This document shows, piece by piece, positions 21,101 to 29,014 of a stretch of DNA of 64,000 bases (position 1 is the first letter of the stretch; each line of letters opens with the position of its first letter). The notes beneath the pieces are model-generated. The model was not told the origin of the DNA and ran no database searches. It was given only the letters and a program-made list of their open reading frames with translations. A program made the translations under genes and the position numbers. This DNA comes from Paraburkholderia edwinii (GTDB lineage Bacteria > Pseudomonadota > Gammaproteobacteria > Burkholderiales > Burkholderiaceae), in NCBI RefSeq assembly GCF_019428685.1, contig NZ_CP080096.1, forward strand, positions 372,001-436,000, written 5' to 3'.

Positions 21101-21234
21101 GGATCGGCGACGACCTGCGCACGTGCGGGATCCGCTAACGCGGCAGCAAGCGTTAGTGCAATCAACGTGTCTTCAACAACACCCCGTAAACCCCGTAGCC
21201 CGCTTTGAGCAAGCCGATATTCGCTCTTATTCAT
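12118..21234 (-). CDS. cdiA: CdiA-type contact-dependent inhibition / filamentous hemagglutinin (TpsA)
   Basis: A 3038-residue TpsA exoprotein. Residues 1-40 form an extended signal peptide (MNKSEYRLAQ, cleavage near ARAQ). Residues ~45-170 are the TPS secretion domain, with NPNL at 109-112 and the VANGSGIVVDGGGFINT segment. Then come long degenerate FHA-type repeats (roughly 17.8-20.4 kb), a receptor-binding/FHA-2 region, and a pretoxin region with the motif DAFNRQLHPTEAQ (His about residue 2694). After it lie an Ala-rich hydrophobic segment (VTGAAAAAGAISVAC), probably a cytoplasm-entry domain, and a ~130-residue toxin tail from about residue 2900. The tail carries GGFNVLNVPDNMYKTPDQFW and LTGFGREMQYLQKNGYSYD, resembling an uncharacterised polymorphic-toxin tail family. 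The toxin activity is not known to me. Confidence 0.92.
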   Translation of the reverse strand: MNKSEYRLAQSGLRGLRGVVEDTLIALTLAAALADPARAQVVADPNGGAHRPSVVQTANGIQQVNITTPSGAGVSQNAYSQFDVPKAGVILNNSPTIVNTQQAGYVNGNPNLAPGQSARIILNQVNSNSPSQLRGYIEVAGSRAEVVVANGSGIVVDGGGFINTTRGVLTTGTPLFDGNGALTGFNVTGGLITVQGAGLNATNVDQVDLIARAVQANAAIYGNSLNVIAGANHVNHDTLAATPIAGNGSAPALAIDVAQLGGMYANRIYLVSNEYGVGVANAGVLAAQSGDFSLTAQGRVVLSGRTTASGNLSIAAAGGIANSGTTYAQQSVAVNTAADVTNRGTLAAQQNTSISAGSVNSTGTLGAGINSDGSTASSGELTVSATGMLAATGENVAGGNASLAGASMNLAGSQTSANGNLTLNASAGDLGLAGATTVAGGALSAHAAGTLTNDRGVLSSSGAQTLSAGALSNQGGEIASQSTLDVAANAALNNQQGIVQAAGRESISAGSIDNTAGRIVSLNADGLDVATSGALVNGAGNTATGATGGVIGTNGSLNVSAGAIANQGQLTANGDTAIRAQSLDNPAGSIVAGGSLGMRVAGALGNRNGTLSGDSITVSAGSIDDTNGAIESNTLALSTSGDLINRGGAIQQYGDADQTLAVGGSIDNTGGTIASNASNLTVSAQNITNDDHGSIEHAGAGTLAVDARGTLSNVGGQVATNGALNAQTVSIHNTNGTLSAQGSASVDAKNALVNHDGTLYGADGLTATTQGTFDNSAGSTQTNGNLSIAAGGALSNAQGSISANGAHGSTAVSASSIDNTSGTLTNAGDGALTVTSSTAVANTGGTLGGNGDVTLNAQSLTNTAGAQLVAGGAANLNVAQSVNNSGGTVYGATALNLKQAGATVTNAGGQIEGGQDVSMQVALLANAGGAIRANRDIAVGGGVIGDGEMTAGRNLSLAVAGDYTNSAANRLHADGNLSLSATGTLTNTGTLAAGTSINASGANVVNSANADIDSATTTVTASNTLTNAGRIEGDTVTTNSATLANTGAVIGNNVQVNASDVQNSGAAAVIAGAQGVKVYAANSVTNADGALMYSAGNLEIARDGARDASGLLADQTGTLTNSAANIEAAGDIDIAAHTVNNSRTGVVTQAGTAQDAGTTTLSLWTAGIPTGDLGQYQSGYWNFDAGAIGIAAIGGLMKPITVTVPKSQVANLNTAAQTLSLTTPLFDSYIDASSPTTEVCKNFCIEVPVAQTRTITNNATQYYNSITDNGDTYTITLWPDWNPNTNIRPDDVKTRTDLGSDSHDYVELSRTTKTTIATDQLLSAGTAATIQSQGSIRINADGGSINNQSSAMAAGGNLVRRANGGTVNDTGTVLQQTVTTDTQSTFFWHQKTGGSTDTKTVEDGVSSTTTTVGALAAIATAGGAVQTTGANINIGSVNLVGQTVLGSGVTGGNATGTQLGNLSGQTNRPQTLGSASGGIPNLTLPINGLFSLQPAPSATYLVATDPRFTTYSKFVSSDYMLGQLGLNPQTTEKRLGDGMYEEQLVMNQVTQLTGRTFLTGYTDNMDEYTALMNNGVTYAQAFGLTPGVGLTDAQMQQLTTDMVWLVSQTVTLPDGTQQTVLVPKLYLAQSSTVDLQDSGAIVAGNTVNLNATGDVNNSGQIVSNVATTVIGNNVVNSGVIGSGGTTAVAAVQDVRNVSGRIGGADTLVQAGRDVINETATTDISKTLNESGFTSSASSQSTLATGTISASGNALILAGRDVDLSGASIESGGSAMVGAGRDINVGTTTLTSTRDAGTNDGLNGGHDSVTQNVGSTITTGGSFTSVSGGNTTLTDATVKSAGDATMIAGNDLTVTAAKDTATHSEQSLGGPQAKHTASSYDEAVQGSDLNANNNMTLGAGQGATASALLSQYGVGVAKDAATGGGNLSVLGSSVTTGSTAADGSMSGGATTLAATGNVTIGAVNETHDSQSWEHVEHSGFMSSDKTTDQKSSHEVDAVGATVAGDTVGVTAGHDLTIAGSTVASTSDMVLSAGHDLTITTTQNTSESSSFHEETKSGLGATGGAGISYGSSDQKDTTHDSSVTQNSSLVGSTNGSVTMAAGNDLHITGSDVIAAQNITGVAANVTIDSATNTNHHDETQETKTSGFTLGVGGSVAQAISSAVDQSHAASDSHDGRAKALHAVAAAGNAGDAVGQLASGGTPDVSIELSWGTSHTKNTFTEDQTTQTGSAINAGGNATFIATGNGTPGSGNLTIAGSDVSASNVALVAQNQVNLVNSTNTDSTRSTNESSSASVGVSYGTKGWGVSASMSNSHGDSNSDAVTQNNTHVTASNNVTIVSGGDTNIVGADVSGNHVAADIGGNLNIQSVQDTTVSAAHQSSTGGGFSISQGGGSASISSQHGSANGNYAAVNEQAGIQAGSGGFDISVKGNTNLTGAYIGSDAEASKNNLTTGTLTYSDIQNHSEYNSSTSGFGVGTQGFTPMIGQSDHSNSTATTKTAISAGTITVTDSAGQTQDVSNLNRDTSNLNGTVSKLPDVSGVLGDELDVMSAANAAGQAVAKDIGTYADYKQAKARDGQKAAALLGDTELAGEYKADADAWSEGGTNRIILHVAGGALLGGLGGGSVVGAAGGAAGAGASAYLAPALNDVANQFGDPGTVGHGVGNVIANLLATAAGGAVGGGVGAAAASNVDAFNRQLHPTEAQKLAQLMQGKSTDEQYRLAAAECALVLCAAGVPDNDASKAALQQMQDAGQYFTAEQSTLVKAGAFDGYGVADAFGDWSDRNQVPVRAVGAVQGVTGAAAAAGAISVACPTVIACSLGAAVATTSLDYSNAGFAQMLSGNVTSTYGEQVLQSLGLSPQAAALAYGAINLGAAAGTTLTSQGVPTASGGSAATQEAKITNNFYRDGSPSLDPIGSPSGIVVTVDPNKTTTVLGSFALDMNNVINEQLGYPKTTNFDAKPGGFNVLNVPDNMYKTPDQFWGEVNMPFLDQAIQRGDNIFIATKPTPDVLVRPDGSLTGFGREMQYLQKNGYSYDSVSGMMTRR

Positions 21235-21535
21235 CCTTGCAACCGCTCTTGTTTTTTTACCGCTTTTGTTTTTCTTGCGGGGCGTAACTTAAGCGCACAT
21301 GCAGATGAAAGGCAAGGCCAAACATTGTGAAATGTGAAATCAGGCCGCATTTGATGCAGGATGAATATGAATATTACGGATCTTTAACCATTGAAAGGAA
21401 TGGAATGGACCGAAGCCGGTGGCTTGATGCCTCACTCCGCATCGACTAAGACATACCCGCCCATGGCATGCTAAAAAGACCTAAACAAGGGAAAGGCTAT
21501 CGATACCAACCCGCAAGCCATAAAGGAGGAGACAA
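21235..21535. promoter_or_regulatory. Divergent intergenic region between cdiA and the acylase gene
   Basis: 301 bp without a credible gene, lower in GC than either neighbour. It must hold the promoters for cdiA (minus) and the acylase (plus). The cdiA ATG is directly preceded by AAGG with no spacer, so its ribosome site is poor, whereas the acylase has an AAGGAGGAG site. No clear palindromic operator was found. Confidence 0.5.
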
Positions 21536-23977
21536 GTGCCGGCAAGGACCACTCTCGCAGCCATTTTTGCCTGTACGGCGCTAAGCGCCGTATCCGTTCA
21601 ATGCGCATATGCCGATGCTGATGCGGACGCTGTTCCCGAGGAGACCATTACCGTCGAAGGGCTCACGCATCCCACCGATATCCTGATCGACAAGTGGGGC
21701 GTGCCGCACATCTTCGCGGACAACGAGCGCGATGCGTTCTTCGTGCAAGGCTTCAATGCCGCGCGCGATCGCATGTTCCAGATCGATCTATGGCGCCGCC
21801 GCGGACTCGGCGAACTCGCCGAAGTGTTTGGCCCCGCCTATGTCGAGCAGGACAAAGCGACGCGCCTGTTCCTTTATCGCGGCGATATGGCCGCTGAATG
21901 GAAGCGCTATGGGCCCGATGCGAAGCCTGTTGCGAGCCGCTTCGCGGCGGGCGTCAACGCGTATATCGATTGGCTTGCCGCGCATCCTGACCGCTTGCCG
22001 TACGAGTTTCGCAAAGTCGGCTACTGGCCCGCGAAATGGAGTGTGGACGATATCGTCCGCATACGCAGTCATGGCCTGACGCGCAATCTGACCAGCGAAG
22101 TGGCGCGCGCAAGAGTCGCGTGCAAAGGCTCGGTCGCCGACGATACCGTGCGTTTCGGCTTGCAACCACCGTGGCAAACGAAGGTGCCCGAAGGACTCGA
22201 CCCTTGCCTGCCCAACGATGTGCTCAAGGTTTTTACGCTCGCCACGCAAAGCGTGCACGTCACAAAAGAGTCGCTGAAAAGCGCCGATGCTGCAACCACA
22301 GTGATCGCGGCGGCAGACAACCCTGAAGAAGTGACCGAGGGCAGCAACAACTGGGTGATCGCCCCGGATAAATCCGCCACAGGCCGCGCGATCATGGCCA
22401 ACGATCCACATCGTGCCTATGCGGCGCCGAGCCTGCGCTATATCCAGCAGATCAGCACACCGACGCTCGATATCATCGGTGGCGGCGAGCCGTCGGCGCC
22501 GGGCATTTCGATCGGACACAACGGCTCGATTGCGTACGGCCTCACGATCTTCAATATCGATCAGGAAGATCTGTACGTCTACCAATTGAACCCGGCGAAT
22601 CCGCACGAGTACCGCTACAAAGGCCGTTGGGAACCGATGCATATCGTGCACGAGAAAATCGCCGTACGCGGCGGCGCGCCTGTCGATGCCCAACTCGCGT
22701 TCACGCGTCACGGCCCGGTGATCTACACGGAAAGCGCCAGGAATCGCGCGTTTGCCGTCCGCACCGCGTGGCTGCAACCGGGCATGTCGCCGTACTTCGA
22801 TTCGATGCGCTATATGCGCGCAAAAAACTTTGCGGAATTCAAACGCGACCTTTCGACGTGGGGCGCGCCGACCGTCAACCAGGTGTACGCCGATATACAA
22901 GGCAATATCGGCTGGGTACCGAGCGGACTCGCGCCGAAGCGTCCGAACTGGGACGGCCTGATGCCGGTGCCCGGCGACGGACGTTACGAATGGGCGGGCT
23001 TCTGGCCCCGCGACGACATGCCGTCCGCCTATGACCCGAGCGACGGCTATTTCACGACCTCAAACGAAATGAATCTGCCGGCCGGCTATCCGTACAAGGA
23101 GCGCAAACTCGGCTTCGAATGGACGAACGGATCGCGTCATCAACGCATCGATGAAGTGTTGAAGTCGTTGCCGAAGGTGTCGATTGAAGATAGCGAGCGC
23201 TTGCAGAACGACATCGTGTCGATTCCCGCACGCAGGCTCGTGGCCTTGCTCGCACCGCTTTCGAGCGACGATCCCGACACGCGCGCCGCGCTTGCAATGC
23301 TCAAGGGCTGGGATGCGCAAATGCGCGCGGACTCCGCGCAGGCGGCGCTCGAAGAGGTGTGGCTAAGCCGGCACCTTGGCCGTGCATTCAAGCAAGCGGT
23401 GTTGCCTAAAGCCACAGCCGATGCGTTCAGCGCGCCAGATACAGCCGTGATGCTCGATTCGCTCGAGCGTCCGGAGGCGCGCTTCGGCGGCGACGCGCAG
23501 ACCGCGCAATCGAAACGCGACGCTGTGCTGCTTTCGAGCCTGCATGAGGCATATGAGGAGATGGTGCGTCTGCAGGGCGCGGATCAGAGCGCATGGCAAT
23601 GGGGCAAACTGCAGACCAACCTCAATGCACATCCGTTCGCCGATCTCGTCGATGAGCAGACGCGCGCAAAGCTTAACGTCGGTCCCATCGGCAAAGGCGG
23701 CAGCGCCTATACACCGAACCAGTCGACGTACCGCGCAAGCGACTTCCGGCAAACGAATGGCCCGTCGTTTCGCGTGATTGTCGATGTCGGCAACTGGGAC
23801 AATTCGCGAGCGGTCAATCTGCCCGGCGAATCCGGCGACCCGGATAACCCGCATTACCGCGACCTTACGCAGATGTGGCTAGACGGCGAGTATTTCCTGC
23901 TGCTTTACACACGATCCGCGGTAGAGAAGGCAACGCAAAAGCGGATTCATCTCGTGCCGGGCTCGCAGACGCAATAA
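21536..23977 (+). CDS. Penicillin acylase family N-terminal-nucleophile hydrolase
   Basis: An 813-residue exported amidohydrolase of the penicillin G acylase/AHL acylase family, made as a precursor that self-cleaves into alpha and beta chains. GTG start at 21536 with ribosome site AAAGGAGGAG; signal peptide ending near CAYADA. The alpha-chain motif FNAARDRMFQIDLWRRRGLGELAEVFG is present. The beta chain should begin at Ser270 in EGSNNWVIAPDKSATG, the predicted nucleophile. SNNW at this point is closer to penicillin-G-acylase types than to the SNA start usual in acyl-homoserine lactone acylases. Substrate is therefore open: beta-lactam-like or phenylacetyl amides, or N-acyl signals. It is divergent from cdiA. 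Confidence 0.9.
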   Translation: MPARTTLAAIFACTALSAVSVQCAYADADADAVPEETITVEGLTHPTDILIDKWGVPHIFADNERDAFFVQGFNAARDRMFQIDLWRRRGLGELAEVFGPAYVEQDKATRLFLYRGDMAAEWKRYGPDAKPVASRFAAGVNAYIDWLAAHPDRLPYEFRKVGYWPAKWSVDDIVRIRSHGLTRNLTSEVARARVACKGSVADDTVRFGLQPPWQTKVPEGLDPCLPNDVLKVFTLATQSVHVTKESLKSADAATTVIAAADNPEEVTEGSNNWVIAPDKSATGRAIMANDPHRAYAAPSLRYIQQISTPTLDIIGGGEPSAPGISIGHNGSIAYGLTIFNIDQEDLYVYQLNPANPHEYRYKGRWEPMHIVHEKIAVRGGAPVDAQLAFTRHGPVIYTESARNRAFAVRTAWLQPGMSPYFDSMRYMRAKNFAEFKRDLSTWGAPTVNQVYADIQGNIGWVPSGLAPKRPNWDGLMPVPGDGRYEWAGFWPRDDMPSAYDPSDGYFTTSNEMNLPAGYPYKERKLGFEWTNGSRHQRIDEVLKSLPKVSIEDSERLQNDIVSIPARRLVALLAPLSSDDPDTRAALAMLKGWDAQMRADSAQAALEEVWLSRHLGRAFKQAVLPKATADAFSAPDTAVMLDSLERPEARFGGDAQTAQSKRDAVLLSSLHEAYEEMVRLQGADQSAWQWGKLQTNLNAHPFADLVDEQTRAKLNVGPIGKGGSAYTPNQSTYRASDFRQTNGPSFRVIVDVGNWDNSRAVNLPGESGDPDNPHYRDLTQMWLDGEYFLLLYTRSAVEKATQKRIHLVPGSQTQ

Positions 23978-23987
23978 CGACGGGCAC

Positions 23988-24034
23988 GTGCGCCTGATGA
24001 GGGGTTTATGTGTGGGTTGACCCATCAGGCGCAC
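23988..24034. terminator. Hairpin between convergent acylase and MFS genes
   Basis: A perfect 12-bp inverted repeat, GTGCGCCTGATG (23988-23999) and CATCAGGCGCAC (24023-24034), with a 23-nt loop, lies between the two convergent stop codons. No long T-tract follows on either strand, so it may work as a Rho-aided or RNA-stabilising hairpin. Confidence 0.5.
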
Positions 24035-24066
24035 CGCTAGCGTGTTGCTTCTATCGCTCTCCAACG

Positions 24067-25476
24067 CTAGATATTCCCCTCCAGGATGGCCTGCGTGCGA
24101 TGCTCCTCATCGCTTTCCTCGATGTTCGCGCCGACCGGTTCCCATTTGATCAGCAGCGCCGCGATCAGCCCTAACGCCGGCGCAAGCATCAGAAACCCGA
24201 TCATGTTGTAAAAGCCCACGGTGGCGACTAGGATCGGGAAAAAATAGAAACCCGTAATGCTTCCCACACGAACCATGCCTTGACCCCAGCCGGTACCGAC
24301 GCCGCGAATACGCGTCGGATATGACAGCGCAGCCATCGTCATGCCTTGTGCACCTGGCCCAAACGCATGACCGAGGATCATCAGGCCGACCAGCACACCC
24401 ATATATCCAATGGGCAGCACATCGTGCAGTTTGAACATGCCGAACAGCGCAAGTAGCACAAGTACGTAGCCGGCTATGGCCATTCTTCTTGCGCCCATAC
24501 GCCTCGTTACCGACACGCCTAGCACCGCACCGACAATCCCGAATGCGTTAAAGGCAATCGCACCAAGAATCGCGTTGATGAATTCCTTGCCGAACAGAGA
24601 CTGCGAAATCGACGGCAAGTTGAATCCAATTGCGAAATACTCGAGACTCTGCGTGGCACAAATCACCGATACGAGTAGGGTTCGCTTGATAAAGCGCGAC
24701 GTGAAGATCTCGCTGAAGGTCGCGTGCTCCCGCACTTTTGGCGCGCGTTGTACCGTGTCCCTCACGACACGTGTCTTGATCTTGTAAGTCGCCTCGAGAA
24801 TGCGCGCCGCCTCGTCAAGGCCCAGGTTTTGCGCAGCCCAGGGCGCACTTTCTTTCACGTACTTGAAGCGCAGAATCAGAATGACCAAAGCGGGCAGCGC
24901 ACCGAACCCAACCGCAATGCGCCACAAGTTCTCGCCAAAGCCTGCAAAGTAGAACGGCACGATAATCAGGCCTGTGCACGACGCGGCGACGTACCACATC
25001 AACTGCCATAAATTGACGCCGCCGCCGCGCTTGCGCTTGTTGACGAATTCCGCAATGAAGCTAAGCGCCACCGGAAAGTCGAGACCCACTCCAAGGCCGA
25101 GCAGAAACCGGAAGACGAGCAGCATCGGCAGGTTGACGGAAAGCGCGGCGCCAAGCGCGGCGACCACGAGCAAAATCAGATCGACGAGAAACATCTTGTA
25201 GCGGCCGACCTTGTCCGTTGCCTTTCCGCCCCAGATCGCGCCGATAAATGCACCGATCGCCATCATCGCGGTAACACTGCCTACCTCAAACGGGCTGAGG
25301 CCGAATGTCTCCTTGAGTGCGGGCACGCCGATGCCAAGGCTCGTAAAGTCATACGCATCGACGAACACACCGCCCAGCGCAATGATCACGATCAGGAAGG
25401 TCGACCGGCCTCCGGGGTGCTCATCGACAAAGTCCGAAACGTCCTTAGCGCTTCGTATGGTTAGCTCTTGTTGCAT
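24067..25476 (-). CDS. MFS transporter (SP/AAHS-like organic acid symporter)
   Basis: A 469-residue major facilitator with 12 predicted membrane helices and the loop 2-3 motif GGKATDKVGRYKMF, and after helix 5-6 the sugar-porter-like VNKRKRGGG. Layout matches the metabolite:H+ symporter/sugar porter group. The ATG at 25476 follows GAGGAGGCAGC. It is the last gene of a minus-strand block with a zinc dehydrogenase, an SDR and a HisD-like dehydrogenase, so it most likely imports the substrate that those enzymes oxidise. In dihydroxypropanesulfonate (DHPS) clusters an MFS protein (HpsU) has this place; a sugar-acid substrate is the alternative. Confidence 0.85.
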   Translation of the reverse strand: MQQELTIRSAKDVSDFVDEHPGGRSTFLIVIIALGGVFVDAYDFTSLGIGVPALKETFGLSPFEVGSVTAMMAIGAFIGAIWGGKATDKVGRYKMFLVDLILLVVAALGAALSVNLPMLLVFRFLLGLGVGLDFPVALSFIAEFVNKRKRGGGVNLWQLMWYVAASCTGLIIVPFYFAGFGENLWRIAVGFGALPALVILILRFKYVKESAPWAAQNLGLDEAARILEATYKIKTRVVRDTVQRAPKVREHATFSEIFTSRFIKRTLLVSVICATQSLEYFAIGFNLPSISQSLFGKEFINAILGAIAFNAFGIVGAVLGVSVTRRMGARRMAIAGYVLVLLALFGMFKLHDVLPIGYMGVLVGLMILGHAFGPGAQGMTMAALSYPTRIRGVGTGWGQGMVRVGSITGFYFFPILVATVGFYNMIGFLMLAPALGLIAALLIKWEPVGANIEESDEEHRTQAILEGNI

Positions 25477-25567
25477 GCTGCCTCCTCATGGGTTCTCCAT
25501 TGGCAACGGACTCAGGAACCGGATTCCGTTGCCCCCTTTAGGCGCTTAAGCGCTCTTTAGTCTCCAT

Positions 25568-26584
25568 TCAGCGAGTGATGCTCGCGGGCGTCAGAATCAC
25601 CTTGCTTGCCGCAATACGGCCTTTGTCGAGTTCGACGAACACATCGCCGCCTGTATCGAGCGGACGGATGTCGAGCCATTCGAGCGAGCCGAACGCGCCG
25701 TCATGCAATGCGGCCACCGTCGCGCGAAGGTCGGCCATCGAATAGGTAAAGCTGCCGAGCAGCGTGATTTCGGCGAGCGTCAGCTTGCGCATGTCGATGT
25801 CGCTCGCCCAGTCCTGCAGGCCGATATGCATGACGACCCCGCCCGGCTTTACCGCGGCGAGCGCAAGCGTGCGCGTCGGCTTGGCGCCGACGGCATCGAT
25901 GACGAAGTCGAAGCGGTTCTCGGGCACTGGCGTATCCAAAGGATTGAACGCCGTGCAGCCGGCGTATTTCTCCGCCGATGCGCGCCTGAGCGGATTGACC
26001 TCCGCGAGTTCGACTGAACGGCAGCCATACGAGCGCAGCAGCAGCGCGGACAGCATGCCGATCGCGCCTCCACCGATAACCAGCGTACGCGTTTCCGGCA
26101 ACGGTCTCGTCATGGCCCGCATCGACAGGTTCAACGCGTGCAAAGCGGTCGCCGCCGGCTCGGTGACGGCCGCATGCGAGGCGGGCATGTCGGACGGAAT
26201 TTCGATCACACTCGAAGCCGGAATCGACATGTATTCGGCAAACGCGCCCGGACGCGTCATGCCGACCATCGTGCGATTGACGCAGAGGTTGTCGCGCCCC
26301 TGTTCGCAGTACTCGCAATGGCCGCACGTAATCAGCGGATTGCCGGTGACGCGCATGCCCGCCTTCAGGCCGTGGGCGCGCGTATCGGCAATCGTCCCTG
26401 AGAACTCGTGGCCGAGCACGAGGCCTGGCTTGCGGCGCGGATCGTGACCGTGAAACGCGTGCATGTCGGAGCCGCAAATGCCGACCGCGTCGATCCTGAT
26501 GATCACCTCGTTATCGGCGATTTCCGGGTACGGGCGTTCCTGTAGCCGGATTTCATTCGGCTGCGTGTAAACAAGTGCTTTCAT
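25568..26584 (-). CDS. Zinc-dependent medium-chain alcohol dehydrogenase
   Basis: A 338-residue MDR-family polyol/alcohol dehydrogenase. Catalytic zinc region GICGSDMHAFHGHD and GHEFSG, structural zinc lobe with four Cys in CGHCEYCEQGRDNLC, and Rossmann motif VIGGGAIGMLSALL. The frame is open to 26752, but the family start MKALVYTQPNEIRL and the ribosome site GGAGG place the ATG at 26584. It resembles idonate 5-dehydrogenase, threonine dehydrogenase and galactitol-phosphate dehydrogenase. It is 31 bp downstream of the SDR gene and clearly in the same operon. It probably interconverts a hydroxyl and a keto group in the pathway substrate. Confidence 0.88.
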   Translation of the reverse strand: MKALVYTQPNEIRLQERPYPEIADNEVIIRIDAVGICGSDMHAFHGHDPRRKPGLVLGHEFSGTIADTRAHGLKAGMRVTGNPLITCGHCEYCEQGRDNLCVNRTMVGMTRPGAFAEYMSIPASSVIEIPSDMPASHAAVTEPAATALHALNLSMRAMTRPLPETRTLVIGGGAIGMLSALLLRSYGCRSVELAEVNPLRRASAEKYAGCTAFNPLDTPVPENRFDFVIDAVGAKPTRTLALAAVKPGGVVMHIGLQDWASDIDMRKLTLAEITLLGSFTYSMADLRATVAALHDGAFGSLEWLDIRPLDTGGDVFVELDKGRIAASKVILTPASITR

Positions 26585-26615
26585 CCCTAGCCTCCGTATT
26601 CCTCCATATCCGCAT

Positions 26616-27383
26616 TCAACGCGCCGTGTAGCCGCCATCGACCATGATCGTCTGCCCGGTGATATAGGCCGATGCCTCGCTCGCGAGAAAAACGGCGATA
26701 CCGTAGAGGTCTTCGAGACGGCCGTTGCGTCCGATGCAGGTCTGCTTCGCATGACGGTCGGCGAGTGCCGGATCGTCGAAGATCGGTGCGGTCAGATCGG
26801 TCGGAAAGAAGCCCGGACCGATCGCATTGCATGTAATGCCGTGCATCGACCATGCCTGTGCAACTGCGCGTGTCAGCTGCACGATGCCGCCTTTTGCCGC
26901 GCCGTAGGGCGCGCCCCTGTCGAAAGCGCGAAACGACTGCAATGACGCGATATTGAGAATGCGGCCATAGCCATGTGCCTTCATTTGCGGCGCCAGCGCT
27001 TGTGTCAGAAAGAATGGTGCACTGAGTTGAACGGTGAGCTGCTGCTGCCAGGTTTCCGGCGTGATCTCGTCGAATGGCTGACGCAGATTGATGCCGGCGG
27101 CGTTGACGAGAATATCGATCGGGCCGTGCTTTTGCGCGACTTCGAGCGCGCATGCACGAGCGGCCGGCAAATCGCTCAGATCGCATGCGCGTGTATGCAC
27201 GTCAATGCGCTGCGACCGCAACGAGTTCGCCGCGTCGTCGAGCACGGCTTGACGACGCGCCACAAGCACGACGCGCGCACCCGCACTTCCCAGCGCATGC
27301 GCTACCGCACCGCCTATACCTGCATTTCCGCCGGTGACAAGCGCCGTGCGACCATGCAGATCGAACAGCTTGTTGATGTCCAA
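26616..27383 (-). CDS. Short-chain dehydrogenase/reductase
   Basis: A 255-residue classical SDR: cofactor motif [12 protein letters not shown] (in LVNAAGIN), catalytic Ser in NIASLQS and YxxxK in PYGAAKGG. The start is a TTG at 27383 supported by AAAGGAG seven bases upstream; no ATG is available in frame nearby, so this start is fairly certain. It resembles gluconate 5-dehydrogenase (IdnO) and the 2-dehydrogenases of DHPS catabolism. It lies 54 bp after the HisD-like gene in a four-gene minus-strand operon controlled by the divergent LacI regulator. Confidence 0.88.
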   Translation of the reverse strand: MDINKLFDLHGRTALVTGGNAGIGGAVAHALGSAGARVVLVARRQAVLDDAANSLRSQRIDVHTRACDLSDLPAARACALEVAQKHGPIDILVNAAGINLRQPFDEITPETWQQQLTVQLSAPFFLTQALAPQMKAHGYGRILNIASLQSFRAFDRGAPYGAAKGGIVQLTRAVAQAWSMHGITCNAIGPGFFPTDLTAPIFDDPALADRHAKQTCIGRNGRLEDLYGIAVFLASEASAYITGQTIMVDGGYTAR

Positions 27384-27437
27384 ATCGAACTCCTTTGACC
27401 TTACGGATAGCGAAACATCGAAGCTTGGCCGGCGGCA

Positions 27438-28772
<1,335 letters not shown>

Positions 28773-28776
28773 TCAC

Positions 28777-28798
28777 AAAATGCAAGCGCTTGCATTTT
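28777..28798. promoter_or_regulatory. LacI-family operator O1
   Basis: A perfect 22-bp palindrome around ATGCAAGCGCTTGCAT (core 28780-28795), just upstream of the HisD-like gene. The central CG and symmetric AAGC-GCTT half-sites are typical of LacI/GalR-family operators. Its centre is 92 bp from that of the second copy. Confidence 0.88.
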
Positions 28799-28870
28799 TG
28801 AGTAAATCACGAGATCGAAGCGAACATCCGAGCAATACTTTCGGCATTGAATGTTCCGTACTGCGTCATA

Positions 28871-28888
28871 AATGCAAGCGCTTGCATT
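28871..28888. promoter_or_regulatory. LacI-family operator O2
   Basis: A perfect 18-bp palindrome with the same core ATGCAAGCGCTTGCAT, in the same divergent region and closer to the LacI gene. Two identical sites allow cooperative binding or looping and suggest repression of both the catabolic operon and the regulator itself. Confidence 0.88.
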
Positions 28889-29014
28889 CAACTCTAGGCT
28901 CATTACGCATAGCTTCCATCGGTATTTCCACCAACCCGATGCACGGAGTTTGTCTTGCGTTTGCAGGAGCGGATTAAAATCCAGCAACCGAACGAGTCCC
29001 GCACCGCTGCAATC

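Noticed and set aside
28955..29014. TTG start for the LacI gene adding 20 residues
   Set aside because: LacI proteins start a few residues before the helix-turn-helix; ATG 29015 fits better.
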